A stretch of 64,000 nucleotides of DNA from Achromobacter agilis (GTDB taxonomy: Bacteria > Pseudomonadota > Gammaproteobacteria > Burkholderiales > Burkholderiaceae_B): assembly GCF_900496965.1 (NCBI RefSeq), contig NZ_UFQB01000001.1, positions 1 to 64,000 of the forward strand, given 5' to 3'. Below the pieces are notes generated by a model that saw nothing but the letters and a program-made list of their open reading frames with translations, was not told the DNA's origin and did no database searches. This document shows, one piece after another, positions 34,536-42,949 of this stretch (position 1 is the stretch's first letter; every line of letters starts with the position of its first letter). Both the position numbers and the translations under genes were made by a program.

Positions 34536-36650
34536 TCAGTACGTCATCCGCACGCCAAGCAGCACGCTGCGCCCGGGCAGCGGCGCCACGGAAGAAATGA
34601 ACGAGGCGTGGTTGTAGGCCAGCTTGTTCAGCAGGTTGGTGCCGCGCAGGTAGACCTCATAGCCCGTGGCGCCGTACTGGCCCCGGTAGGCCACCACGGC
34701 GTTCACCATGTTGTAGCCAGGCGTGCTGTCCTCGTAAGCGGCGATATCCTTCTGCGCGAACACCCGCGCGTACTCGACGCCGCCCGACCACTGCCCCCAC
34801 TTCACGTTGCCGCGCACGCCGGCGCGGGCCGCCGGAATGCGAGGCAGGTTGCCGTCGCCGCCGGTCAGCTTGCCGCGCACGTAGTCGCCGAACACGGCGG
34901 CCGAGAACACCGGCGTGAACTGATGGCGCAGCTCGCCTTCCACCCCCGTGAACTCCGCGTCGCGCTGGGTGTACTCGATCAGGCGGAAGTCCTCGTAGCG
35001 GTCCAGGGTGTTGGCATAGATGTAGTTCTTCACCCGGTTGTGGAACACGCTGGCCGAGAACGTCGTGTCGCCGGAATGTTTGCGCAGGGTCAGGTCGATG
35101 TTGTGCGAGGTCTCACGGCCCAGGTCCGGGTTGCCCAGTTCGTAGGTATTGGTGGCCAGGTGCACGCCATCGGCATAGAGCTCCTGCGCAGTGGGCAGGC
35201 GCTGGGAGCGCGACAGCGACAGCGCCACCGAATACTGCGGCGCGAAATCCCATATGGCCGCGGCGGAGAACGACGTGCCTGACTGGCTGTTGCGCGGCGC
35301 GCCGTCCGACGGCGAGATGCGCTGCCAGTCCTGCCGCGCGCCCAGCTCGAAGCGCCAGTCGTTCAACTGGTATTCCTCCAGCACGAACAGGCCGTTGGAG
35401 CGCGTCTTGCTGCGCGGCAGGAAGGCTTCCTCGCCGTCGGCGCTGAAATCGCTATAGGCGTTCTGCAGCCCGACCACGCCGCGCCAGCCGGCGATGGGCT
35501 TGTGTTGCAGTTCCACGCGCAGGTCATAGCCCTTGTTCTTGAACCGCGTCCCCACCTCGCCGCCTTCGATCTCGTCGTGCTGGTAGTCGGTCAGGCCGCC
35601 GCGCACGCGGATCTTCTCGAAACCCGCGAACGGGTCCTGGTATTCGGCGCGCAGATCGAGGCGGTTGCTGCGCAGTTTCACGTAGGGCACGCCGCCGTGT
35701 TCGTGCTCATGGTCGTGATCGTGGCCCTCCTCCTCCTCGTCATGGCCGTGATCGTGCCCGCCGCAGTGCAGGTGCGTGCCGTGCGGATGGCAGCCTTCGT
35801 ATTCGTGGTTGTGCCCCGGCAATCCGTACTTGCTTTCCAGGTGCGTAAAGGCCAGGCCGACATAGCCGCGCGGCGTGATCCACGACATGCCGACGGAACC
35901 CTGCGAGGATTCGCTGTACGAGCCTTCCAGTTTGCCGCCCGGCCAGTCCGGCACGTCGTAGTCGCTGGTGCGGCGCTTCATGCCTTCCACGCGCACGGCG
36001 AACTGCCCTTCGCCGGCCGTGATGCCCACCGCGCCCGAGCGCTCCTTGGTGCCCGTGGCGCCACGCAGCTCGGCCTCGGCCTCGACGCCCTTTTCCGGCA
36101 CCGCGGTCGGCACCTTCTTGTCGACCACGTTGACCACGCCGCCGATCGCGCCGCCGCCGTACAGCAATGTGGCGGGGCCGCGCAGCACTTCGATACGCTC
36201 GGCCAGCAAGGGTTCCACCGTTACGGCATGGTCGGGAGAGATGCCGGAGGCATCCATGACCTCGGAACCGTCGGACAGCACCTTCACGCGCGGCGCGGTC
36301 TGCCCGCGGATGACAGGACGGCTGGCGCCGGCGCCGAACGTATCGCTGTTGACGCCGGGCAGGTTTTTCAGCGTTTCGCCCAGCGTCCCCGTGCGCTGCT
36401 CGATCAGCGCATCGCCTTCCAGCACCGAGGCCGGCAGCGTCGTGCTGTTCAGGTCCAGGCCCAGCGGATTGGCCGATACCGTGATGGGCGCCAACGTCCT
36501 GGCGCCAGCGTCCGGCGCCGTCTGGGCCTGGACTGCCGGCGCAGCCAGCATCAATGCGCAGGCCAGGGGCGTGAGACCACTCTTGAAGCATGGCCGCCGG
36601 CCGCTCCGTACGCCGATTTCCCGCTCCCGCCCCTGCTTCTTGCCGTTCAT
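34536..36650 (-). CDS. znuD: ZnuD-like TonB-dependent outer-membrane zinc receptor
   Basis: A 704-residue TonB-dependent receptor starting at ATG 36650, with AGAGGG upstream; a TTG at 36665 is less likely. The signal peptide ends near AVQAQ. A plug domain (about 60-170: PGVNSDTFGAGASRPVIRGQ, RGPATLLYGGGAIGGVVNVV) leads into the beta barrel, ending in the outer-membrane motif LLGVRMTY. An external loop (about 279-317) is packed with His, Asp and Glu (HNHEYEGCHPHGTHLHCGG and HDHEHEH), a hallmark of ZnuD zinc-capturing loops. A Zur-like operator precedes it, which supports zinc uptake under zinc limitation. Confidence 0.88.
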   Translation of the reverse strand: MNGKKQGREREIGVRSGRRPCFKSGLTPLACALMLAAPAVQAQTAPDAGARTLAPITVSANPLGLDLNSTTLPASVLEGDALIEQRTGTLGETLKNLPGVNSDTFGAGASRPVIRGQTAPRVKVLSDGSEVMDASGISPDHAVTVEPLLAERIEVLRGPATLLYGGGAIGGVVNVVDKKVPTAVPEKGVEAEAELRGATGTKERSGAVGITAGEGQFAVRVEGMKRRTSDYDVPDWPGGKLEGSYSESSQGSVGMSWITPRGYVGLAFTHLESKYGLPGHNHEYEGCHPHGTHLHCGGHDHGHDEEEEGHDHDHEHEHGGVPYVKLRSNRLDLRAEYQDPFAGFEKIRVRGGLTDYQHDEIEGGEVGTRFKNKGYDLRVELQHKPIAGWRGVVGLQNAYSDFSADGEEAFLPRSKTRSNGLFVLEEYQLNDWRFELGARQDWQRISPSDGAPRNSQSGTSFSAAAIWDFAPQYSVALSLSRSQRLPTAQELYADGVHLATNTYELGNPDLGRETSHNIDLTLRKHSGDTTFSASVFHNRVKNYIYANTLDRYEDFRLIEYTQRDAEFTGVEGELRHQFTPVFSAAVFGDYVRGKLTGGDGNLPRIPAARAGVRGNVKWGQWSGGVEYARVFAQKDIAAYEDSTPGYNMVNAVVAYRGQYGATGYEVYLRGTNLLNKLAYNHASFISSVAPLPGRSVLLGVRMTY

Positions 36651-36663
36651 TATTGCCCTCTTC

Positions 36664-36707
36664 AAATGTTATATCATTACAAATAAGGAATGAATGATAT
36701 AACATTT
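36664..36707. promoter_or_regulatory. Zur-like operator upstream of znuD
   Basis: AAATGTTATATCATT (36664-36678) and AATGATATAACATTT (36693-36707) form a perfect 15-bp inverted repeat spaced by 14 bases. Each arm holds ATGTTATA, the half-site typical of proteobacterial Zur boxes (ATGTTATANTATAACAT). Two adjacent boxes or one extended site are possible. It sits just before the ribosome site, so zinc-loaded Zur would block transcription. Confidence 0.75.
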
Positions 36708-36762
36708 CAAATCAGAAGCAAGAATGGGGACGTAAAGGCAAGGGAGCTGGTCGTGGGATTGC

Positions 36763-36996
36763 GGGTGTCAGACACCCGGGTGACGTGGCCTCAGCTTGGG
36801 AGTGCGTCGCGTACGGGTGTCAGACACTTTTCGACGTACGGATGCCACCTGCCCATATGCGGGTGTCAGACACCGTTCCACACATGGGTGTCACCTTTCC
36901 ACGTTCAGGTGTCAGACGGCTCCCACGCCGAAGTGTCTGACACCCGTACGCGACGCGCTCCGTTTTTTTTCGGTGCCTCCCGGGTGTCAGACACCC
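36763..36996. repeat. Cluster of GGGTGTCAGACACCC palindromic repeats
   Basis: At least six copies of the core GTGTCAGACAC or a close part of it occur within 234 bases: 36763-36777, 36815-36827, 36861-36874, 36908-36917, 36933-36945 (opposite orientation) and 36982-36996, plus a half copy at 36886-36893. The first and last full copies are 15-base hairpins. This accounts for most of the only gene-free stretch over 300 bases in the window (36651-37007); no coding gene is seen here. Confidence 0.9.
36800..36960. repeat. 30-bp inverted repeat with poly-T tail
   Basis: The arms 36800-36829 and 36931-36960 match at 29 of 30 positions as an inverted repeat, with a 101-base spacer holding more copies of the core repeat. 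The right arm is followed by eight T (36963-36970) on the plus strand. No target-site duplication or transposase is visible. It could be a small mobile element remnant or a structured RNA; neither is proven. Confidence 0.8.
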
Positions 36997-37007
36997 ACGG
37001 CCCCCGT

Positions 37008-38057
37008 TCAGCCCGCCTTGAATTCCTTGTTCCAGAACTCGAGGATGTCCGCCTTCTTTTCCGTCAGGCCCTTCAGGTCATAGGCATGCAGGAGTTTGAC
37101 TTCGGCCTCCGAGAAGCCCACCCGCTTCAGCGGTTCGGGCAGCGAGGCGTTGGTGACGGTCGGCGCGTAGCCCATTTTTTCGGCGAAAGCGATCTGGCCC
37201 TGGGGATCGAGCATGGCATTGAGGTATTCCCACGCCGCGTCCTTGTTGCGGCTGTTCTTGGCCACGGCCGCTTCGAACGCCACCGGCACCGAGCCTTCCT
37301 TCGGAATCACGAAGCCCAGCGGCAGCCCGCTGTCCCGCCATTGCAGCGCACGCGCCTTCCACATGCACGCGATGGAAATCTCGCCCGATTTGAAAGCCGC
37401 CGCCACCGCTTCGTTGGACGGGTAGATGCGGGGCGCGTTCGGCTTGAGCTTGGCCAGGAAGCGCTTGCCGCCGTCGAAGCTCTTGGTGTCTCCACCCGCG
37501 CCGAGACCGACGAACACCGCGTTGTACAGGTACAGAATGTCGGAAAAGCCCACCTGCCCTTTCCACTTCGGATCCAGCAGCACCTCGAGCGAGTCCGGCG
37601 GCGTGGGGAATTTCTCGGTGTTGTAGACCAGGGTCATCGCGCTGAAGATATGCGGAATGGAGTACGGCGTCTTCAGCGCGCCGATCGCGTGCGCCAGGTT
37701 GGGCAGCTTCTTGGCGTCGATCGGCTCCAGGGTGCCCGACCGCTCGGCGTCGTACATGTCGACTTCGCCCAGCAGCGCCACGTCCATGCTGCCCCGGCGC
37801 GAGTTCTTTTCCGCGCGCAGCTTGGTCACGCGGCCGACGGCATTGCCCGTGTCGTACACCACGTTCACGCCCTGCTTGCCGACGATGGGATTGATGATCT
37901 GCTGCAGCAGGTTCTGGTAATCGCCGCCCCAGGTCCCGACGACGATTTCTTTCCCGGCGGCGTGCGCCATGCCTGGCATCCAGCCGAGGGCGGGAGCCAG
38001 GGCCAGGCCGGAGGCCGTCTTGATGAAGCCACGGCGAGTCAGGTTTTTCTCTTGCAT
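37008..38057 (-). CDS. ABC transporter substrate-binding protein (PotD/PotF-like)
   Basis: A 349-residue periplasmic receptor starting at ATG 38057 with GAGG 7 bases upstream. The N-terminus has a Tat-like twin-arginine signal (NLTRRGFIKTASGLAL). The mature protein has the COG0687 polyamine-receptor look (VGTWGGDYQNLLQQIINP; SNEAVAAAFKSGEIS). It is the last gene of the 44863-37008 operon and pairs with its permeases and ATPase. The ligand is probably cationic or an amide, not certainly a polyamine. A GGGTGTCTGACACCC hairpin lies 11 bases after the stop and may help end transcription. Confidence 0.9.
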   Translation of the reverse strand: MQEKNLTRRGFIKTASGLALAPALGWMPGMAHAAGKEIVVGTWGGDYQNLLQQIINPIVGKQGVNVVYDTGNAVGRVTKLRAEKNSRRGSMDVALLGEVDMYDAERSGTLEPIDAKKLPNLAHAIGALKTPYSIPHIFSAMTLVYNTEKFPTPPDSLEVLLDPKWKGQVGFSDILYLYNAVFVGLGAGGDTKSFDGGKRFLAKLKPNAPRIYPSNEAVAAAFKSGEISIACMWKARALQWRDSGLPLGFVIPKEGSVPVAFEAAVAKNSRNKDAAWEYLNAMLDPQGQIAFAEKMGYAPTVTNASLPEPLKRVGFSEAEVKLLHAYDLKGLTEKKADILEFWNKEFKAG

Positions 38058-38145
38058 AACGACCTCGTATCGAAGGGGAACTGACGACTTACTACGAAGC
38101 AGGCGCCGCGCCGGCATTGCCAGCCGCCGCGCCCCGGCGAAAAAA

Positions 38146-39120
38146 TCAGGTAAGCATCTCCACGGGAGCGTCCGGGGCGCAGGCCCGGATCGCACCGGCG
38201 TCGATGTCGCGGGCAATGACGATGATGGCGTCGCGCGCGTCGGGCTGCCGCGTCAGGCGCTGGGGCGCGCTGAAGGTGGTTCCGACCGACTGGATCAAGA
38301 TGGGTTCGGCGCAGTCGCTGACACGCACCACCGCCTTGACGCGCAACAGGCGCTCGCCGCAGAAGCCGGCCAGGTTGTCCAGCCATTCCGAGAAGTCCGC
38401 CCAACTGATGCCCGCACGCGCCCTCGCCGCCATGACGCGGATCCTCGGGTGCGCCGCCTGTCCGCCCGCCGCCAGCATGTGCGCGGCCAGGCCCGCCAGG
38501 TCGGCGACGCCTTGCGCGGGCGCGAACGCGGCCAGCACGGCGCGTCGGCGGTCCGGTTCGGCGATAACCGCCGCCAGGGGATTCAACGCGGCGGCGCGCG
38601 CCGCGCGCGCCTGCAACGCGGAAGGCGGCAATAGATCGGTCTTGGTCAGCACGATGCGGTGCGCGGCGCCGAACTGCGCCATCGCCTCGTCTATCTCCGC
38701 CAGCGCGTCCGGATCGCGCGCGCAGTCGTCGGTGCACACCACCGTCAGGCGCAGGCCGCGGCCAGTGAGCTCGGGATCGGCCAGCGACGCGATGACTGGC
38801 CCCGGCCGCGACAGGCCGCTGCATTCCAGGATGACCCGCTTGAGCGGCCCCGCGCCTTGCGGCCTGGGCGCGTCCAGCAGCGCGCTCAGGGTATAGACGA
38901 GATCGCTGCGCAGCGAGCAGCAGACGCAACCGTTGGCCAGCAAGGCCATCGGCACGCCATCGCTGTCGTTGGCGACGATAGCGCCATCCACGCCGACCTC
39001 GCCCGCTTCGTTCACGATCACGCCGGTATCCGCCCCGTCGGGGTCCCGCAGGTAATCCACCAGCAGCGTGGTCTTGCCGCTGCCCAGGAATCCGCAAAGC
39101 AGGAACAGATCGACCGCCAT
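38146..39120 (-). CDS. CobW/COG0523 family GTPase, putative zinc metallochaperone
   Basis: A 324-residue G3E GTPase. It has Walker A GFLGSGKTT (10-18), Walker B-like ILECSGLSRPGP, the guanine motif TKTD and the metal motif GCVCC (Cys65, Cys67, Cys68). COG0523 proteins load Zn or related metals into target enzymes and are often controlled by Zur. It lies 1 base after the first amidohydrolase gene in the operon. It may therefore metallate the two Zn-type amidohydrolases next to it. znuD lies nearby on the same strand but is separately controlled. Confidence 0.9.
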   Translation of the reverse strand: MAVDLFLLCGFLGSGKTTLLVDYLRDPDGADTGVIVNEAGEVGVDGAIVANDSDGVPMALLANGCVCCSLRSDLVYTLSALLDAPRPQGAGPLKRVILECSGLSRPGPVIASLADPELTGRGLRLTVVCTDDCARDPDALAEIDEAMAQFGAAHRIVLTKTDLLPPSALQARAARAAALNPLAAVIAEPDRRRAVLAAFAPAQGVADLAGLAAHMLAAGGQAAHPRIRVMAARARAGISWADFSEWLDNLAGFCGERLLRVKAVVRVSDCAEPILIQSVGTTFSAPQRLTRQPDARDAIIVIARDIDAGAIRACAPDAPVEMLT

Positions 39121-39121
39121 G

Positions 39122-40780
39122 TCAGGACGCCGCCTGCGCGCTGTCGCAGGGCGACCCTGCGGGCGAACCGCTGAAAGGCGGACGCTCGCCGTCCGGGTCG
39201 TCCGCCCAGCTGCCCTGGACCATGCCGCGCACGTCCGCCAGCAGTTCGGCCGTGTCGTACACCACGCCGGACTTGATGGTGGTTTCCAGGCAGCGCTGCC
39301 ATTCGACCTGCGCCGTCTCGTCGTTCAAGCGCATGGCGCCGGTGCCGAACAGCAGCTTGAAGTCGGTCAGCGGATTCTGGTTGTGGATCAGCAGGTCGGC
39401 ACGCTTCTGCACGTCGATCGACCCGGTATCGTCATCGATGCCCAGCAGCGCCGCGCTCTGGGACGTGGCCGCGCGCAGCACCTCGATCGGATGGAAGCCC
39501 GCTTCCTGCAGCAGCTCCAGTTCGCGGATGAAGCCGAAGCCGTAGATCTGGAAGATGAAGCCCGAATCGCTGCCGGCGCACACGCGGCCGCCCAGGTTCT
39601 TGTATTCGTTGATGAACTGCATCCACAGCCGGTAGTTCTGCTTCCACTCGATCTCGTTGGTGGTGCTCCAGCGGTACCAGTAGGCGCCGTGTCCGCCGCG
39701 CTGCGGCTGGAAGTACTTCCAGACTGCCCTCCATGTATATTCGTCGTGCCAATCGGCGCGGCGCGCGCGCATCAGGTCGCGGTTGGCGTCGTAGATGTTG
39801 AAGGTGGGCACGAAGGTATGGCCCAGCTCCAGGAAGCTGTCCATGACCTCGCGCCACTTGGCCGAACCCGGCTGCGCAGCCTGCATGAAGGTCTGCCCCG
39901 CGACCGCGAATCGGTAGTATTCGTCGCTGTAGTTGTAGTCGGCGGGAAACGACTGCACCACGCGGTTCTCGAACAGGGCCTCGGGCAGGCCATAGTAGTG
40001 CTCGGAACTGGTCAGCCCCCAGCGCGCCGATTTCAGCGCGTTCACCCGCGTGACGGCCATCTGCGCATGGTGGCAGCCCGAGCGCAGACCCAGCTGAGCC
40101 GCCTCGTCCAGCGCGGCTTCCATGATGGCGGGCGGCGCGCCGAAGAACTTGATGCCGTCGGCGCCGCGCGCCGCCAGCTTGCGCACCCATTCGCGCCCCT
40201 GCTCCGGCGTATGGATGGTCTTGACGCGGTCGTTGACCGCCGGGAACACCGAGTGCACCACCATGCGGGGCGCGGCGATCTTGTTGGCGGCGGACAGCTC
40301 GCGCTGCTCCAGCGTCCAGCCCAGCCCGCCCATGGCGCCCATCTCCCGCACCGTGGTCACGCCGTGCGCCAGCCACAACCGGTAAATGTAGTCGGCAGGC
40401 GGAACGATGCCGCTCATGGCGTGGTAAGGCGTGCCGATATGCGCGTGCGCGTCCACGAAGCCCGGCGTCACGAACTTGCCGTGGCAATCGATCTCGTGGT
40501 CTCCCGGGCCCGGACGCCGCTTGGGATCGATGGCCTTATGCGGCGTGCCGACGTTCACCAGCCCCGTGATCCGCTCGTTTTCGATCACGATGTCCACCGG
40601 CCCCCATGGCGGCGCGCCCGTGCCGTCGATGATGGTGGCGCCGCGCAGGATCAGGCGGGGAAACGGCCCCAGCCCGCGGTCGCGGGCCACGGGCGCCGAG
40701 GGCGGATGCCAGCCCTTGGCGGCATTGACGTCGCGGGACTCTTCGCCGACTTCCGATTGCATCTGCGTGGGATCGCTCAT
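39122..40780 (-). CDS. COG1228 amidohydrolase (metal-dependent), long form
   Basis: A 552-residue amidohydrolase-superfamily enzyme from ATG 40780; an upstream in-frame extension would overlap the previous gene heavily. The metal motif HAH (His112, His114, in VDAHAHIG) is followed by a long catalytic region. It has further His candidates (SGCHHAQMAVT) and a C-terminal Asp motif, CAGSDSG. It is longer than usual (about 400-480 for relatives). COG1228 includes imidazolonepropionase and Xaa-Pro dipeptidase-like enzymes, so a cyclic amide or dipeptide is the likely class of substrate. Confidence 0.85.
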   Translation of the reverse strand: MSDPTQMQSEVGEESRDVNAAKGWHPPSAPVARDRGLGPFPRLILRGATIIDGTGAPPWGPVDIVIENERITGLVNVGTPHKAIDPKRRPGPGDHEIDCHGKFVTPGFVDAHAHIGTPYHAMSGIVPPADYIYRLWLAHGVTTVREMGAMGGLGWTLEQRELSAANKIAAPRMVVHSVFPAVNDRVKTIHTPEQGREWVRKLAARGADGIKFFGAPPAIMEAALDEAAQLGLRSGCHHAQMAVTRVNALKSARWGLTSSEHYYGLPEALFENRVVQSFPADYNYSDEYYRFAVAGQTFMQAAQPGSAKWREVMDSFLELGHTFVPTFNIYDANRDLMRARRADWHDEYTWRAVWKYFQPQRGGHGAYWYRWSTTNEIEWKQNYRLWMQFINEYKNLGGRVCAGSDSGFIFQIYGFGFIRELELLQEAGFHPIEVLRAATSQSAALLGIDDDTGSIDVQKRADLLIHNQNPLTDFKLLFGTGAMRLNDETAQVEWQRCLETTIKSGVVYDTAELLADVRGMVQGSWADDPDGERPPFSGSPAGSPCDSAQAAS

Positions 40781-40785
40781 GGCGC

Positions 40786-42033
40786 CTATGCTCCCAGTCC
40801 GTTGTGTTCGATGACGCCGCCCTTCATGATCAGCGCGATGTGCTCGCCCTGGCCCAGCAGGCAGGACAGGTCGCGATAGGGGTTGCCGTCCACCAGCAGC
40901 ACATCGGCCAGCGCGCCTGCCTGGATGCGGCCCAGCTGCCCTGTCTGGTTCAGGACTTCGGCGGCGGTGGTGGTGGCGCACTGGATCACTTCCTGCGGCG
41001 TCATCACCTCGGCGCGGATGCGGAACTCATCGCTTTGCAGCCGCTGCGAAGGACCCAGCAGGTCGGAACCATAGCCAATCTTCACCCCCGCCTTCTTGTA
41101 GATCTCCAGCGAATGCAGGCCGGCGGTGCGCACCGTGGCGATCTTGGCCACGGAGTCCGGCGGCAGGCCGTAGTCGGCGCCCTCGTTCGCCAGCGCTTCG
41201 TATGTCACCAGCGTCGGCACCACGAAAGCCCCCTTCTCCGCCATGTAGCGCGCCACGCGCTCATCGATCAGGTTGCCGTGTTCGATCGTACGCACGCCAT
41301 TGCGGATAGCGCGCTCGATCGCGTCCGCCGTGTACGAGTGCGCCATCACATAGGTCTGGCGGCTGGCGGCCTCATCGACGATCACGCGGATTTCCTCTTC
41401 CGAGTATCCGTAGGACGCGATCGGATCCGTGGGCGAGGCGACGCCGCCGGACGCCATCATCTTGATCTGGTCGGCGCCCATCTGCAGCTCCTGGCGCACC
41501 GCCTTGCGTACGTCGTCGATGCCGTCGGCCACGCGGCCGATGTCGCCGGCGCGGAAACAGCAGCCGCAGAAGCTCATCGGCCGCAGGTGATCGGAGCGCG
41601 GACGCGGATCGCCGTGGCCGCCCGTCTGGCTGATCGCGCGGCCCGAGATGAACAGGCGCGGCCCCTTGACCGTGCCTTCGTTCACGGCGCACTTCAGGCC
41701 CCAGCCCGCGCCGCCGGCGTCGCGGACGGTCGTGAAGCCGCGGCGCAGCATCGCCGCCATGATCGGGACGGCGCGCATCATGACCAGCGCGTCCGGCAGC
41801 ACGCCCTGCGTGCTGAGATTCAATTGCGTGGCCAGCACGTGCACGTGCAGGTCGATCAGCCCGGGCATGAGCGTGCGGCCCGCGGCATCGATCGTGCGCG
41901 CGGAGGCGGCGGCGATCGGCCGGTCGGAGACTTCCTTGATGACGCCGTCCTCGACCAGCACGTGCTGGCCTTCCAGCAGGTCCGCCTGCAGGGGATCGAG
42001 CAGGTTCGCGTTCTTGAACAATACAGAAGCCAT
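40786..42033 (-). CDS. COG1228 amidohydrolase (metal-dependent)
   Basis: A 415-residue amidohydrolase starting at ATG 42033 with AAGGAA upstream. The metal and catalytic residues are clear: His63 and His65 (IDLHVHVLA), a bridging carboxylated Lys in GADQIKMMASGG, His in VMAHSYTADAI and TIEHGNLID, and the catalytic Asp in GYGSDLLG. It looks like the Xaa-Pro dipeptidase (prolidase-like) branch of COG1228. It lies 5 bases from the long amidohydrolase gene and 26 from the permease, so it probably processes what the transporter brings in. Confidence 0.9.
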   Translation of the reverse strand: MASVLFKNANLLDPLQADLLEGQHVLVEDGVIKEVSDRPIAAASARTIDAAGRTLMPGLIDLHVHVLATQLNLSTQGVLPDALVMMRAVPIMAAMLRRGFTTVRDAGGAGWGLKCAVNEGTVKGPRLFISGRAISQTGGHGDPRPRSDHLRPMSFCGCCFRAGDIGRVADGIDDVRKAVRQELQMGADQIKMMASGGVASPTDPIASYGYSEEEIRVIVDEAASRQTYVMAHSYTADAIERAIRNGVRTIEHGNLIDERVARYMAEKGAFVVPTLVTYEALANEGADYGLPPDSVAKIATVRTAGLHSLEIYKKAGVKIGYGSDLLGPSQRLQSDEFRIRAEVMTPQEVIQCATTTAAEVLNQTGQLGRIQAGALADVLLVDGNPYRDLSCLLGQGEHIALIMKGGVIEHNGLGA

Positions 42034-42059
42034 GAGGAATTCCTTGTGGGGAGTCGAAG

Positions 42060-42941
42060 TCAGGACGCCATGGTCTTGATATAGCGGCGATGGATCAACC
42101 AGTTGGAAAGCAGGGCGATGACCAGCGTGCCGCAGACCAGGATCACGGCCAGCGCGGCGCCGAACGGCCAGTTGGAGGCGCGCGTGATCTGGTCGTACAG
42201 CGCGGGCGCCATCATGGTCAGGCCGGAGCCGCCCAGCAGCACGGGCGTGGCGTAGGCATTCATGCACAGGATGAAGACCAGCATCGTCCCCGCCGCCACG
42301 CCCGGCGCGGCGATGGGCAACACGATGCGGCGCAGCGTGGTGAAGAAGCTGGCGCCGACGTTGCGGGCGGCCTCTTCGACGGACAGATCCATGCCTTCGA
42401 GCACGCTTTGCAGCGTCAGGATCAGGTAGGGCATGACGACGGCGGTCGTGCCGATGACGACAGCCGTGGGCGTGTACATCATGCTCAGCGGCTTGTCGAT
42501 CAGGCCCACCCCCTGCAGGACCGCATTCACGACGCCGGCGTTTCCCAGCGCCACCATCCAGCCGGCGGCGCGCACCACGTTGCCGACCATCAGCGGGAAC
42601 ACCAGCAGGATCACGAACAGGCTTTTGTACCGGCTTTGCGTGCGCGCCAGGAAATACGCCACGGGAAAGCCCAGCACCAGCGCCAGCACCGTGCACAGCC
42701 CGGCGATGCCGAGCGTCGTGAGGAAAATGTCGCGATAGTAGGGATCGCCGAAGAACTTGGCGTAGTTCTCGAACGTGAACGCGGTCTGCATGAGCTCCGC
42801 CGGATCGAAGCGGTTGAAGCTGTAGCGCGCCAGTTGCAGGATGGGAACCAGAATGATCGCCAGCACCACCAGCGATGCCGGAAACGCCAGCCCCGGCCCC
42901 AGCCAGCCCCTGCGGGGCCTGTCTTGCGTCGCGGTCGTCAT
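42060..42941 (-). CDS. ABC transporter permease (PotB-like)
   Basis: A 293-residue inner-membrane permease from ATG 42941, with about six helices. The EAA coupling loop (EEAARNVGASFFTTLRRIVLP) is clear. It works with the second permease at 44000 and the ATPase at 42950. It starts 8 bases after the ATPase stop. The longer ORF upstream is antisense to the ATPase and is not used. Confidence 0.92.
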   Translation of the reverse strand: MTTATQDRPRRGWLGPGLAFPASLVVLAIILVPILQLARYSFNRFDPAELMQTAFTFENYAKFFGDPYYRDIFLTTLGIAGLCTVLALVLGFPVAYFLARTQSRYKSLFVILLVFPLMVGNVVRAAGWMVALGNAGVVNAVLQGVGLIDKPLSMMYTPTAVVIGTTAVVMPYLILTLQSVLEGMDLSVEEAARNVGASFFTTLRRIVLPIAAPGVAAGTMLVFILCMNAYATPVLLGGSGLTMMAPALYDQITRASNWPFGAALAVILVCGTLVIALLSNWLIHRRYIKTMAS

Positions 42942-42949
42942 GGCGGTTC

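Noticed and set aside
36763-36996. Possible CRISPR array because of many short repeats
   Set aside because: Repeat spacing is irregular, orientation is mixed, repeats are themselves palindromes of 11-15 bases and no cas genes are near.
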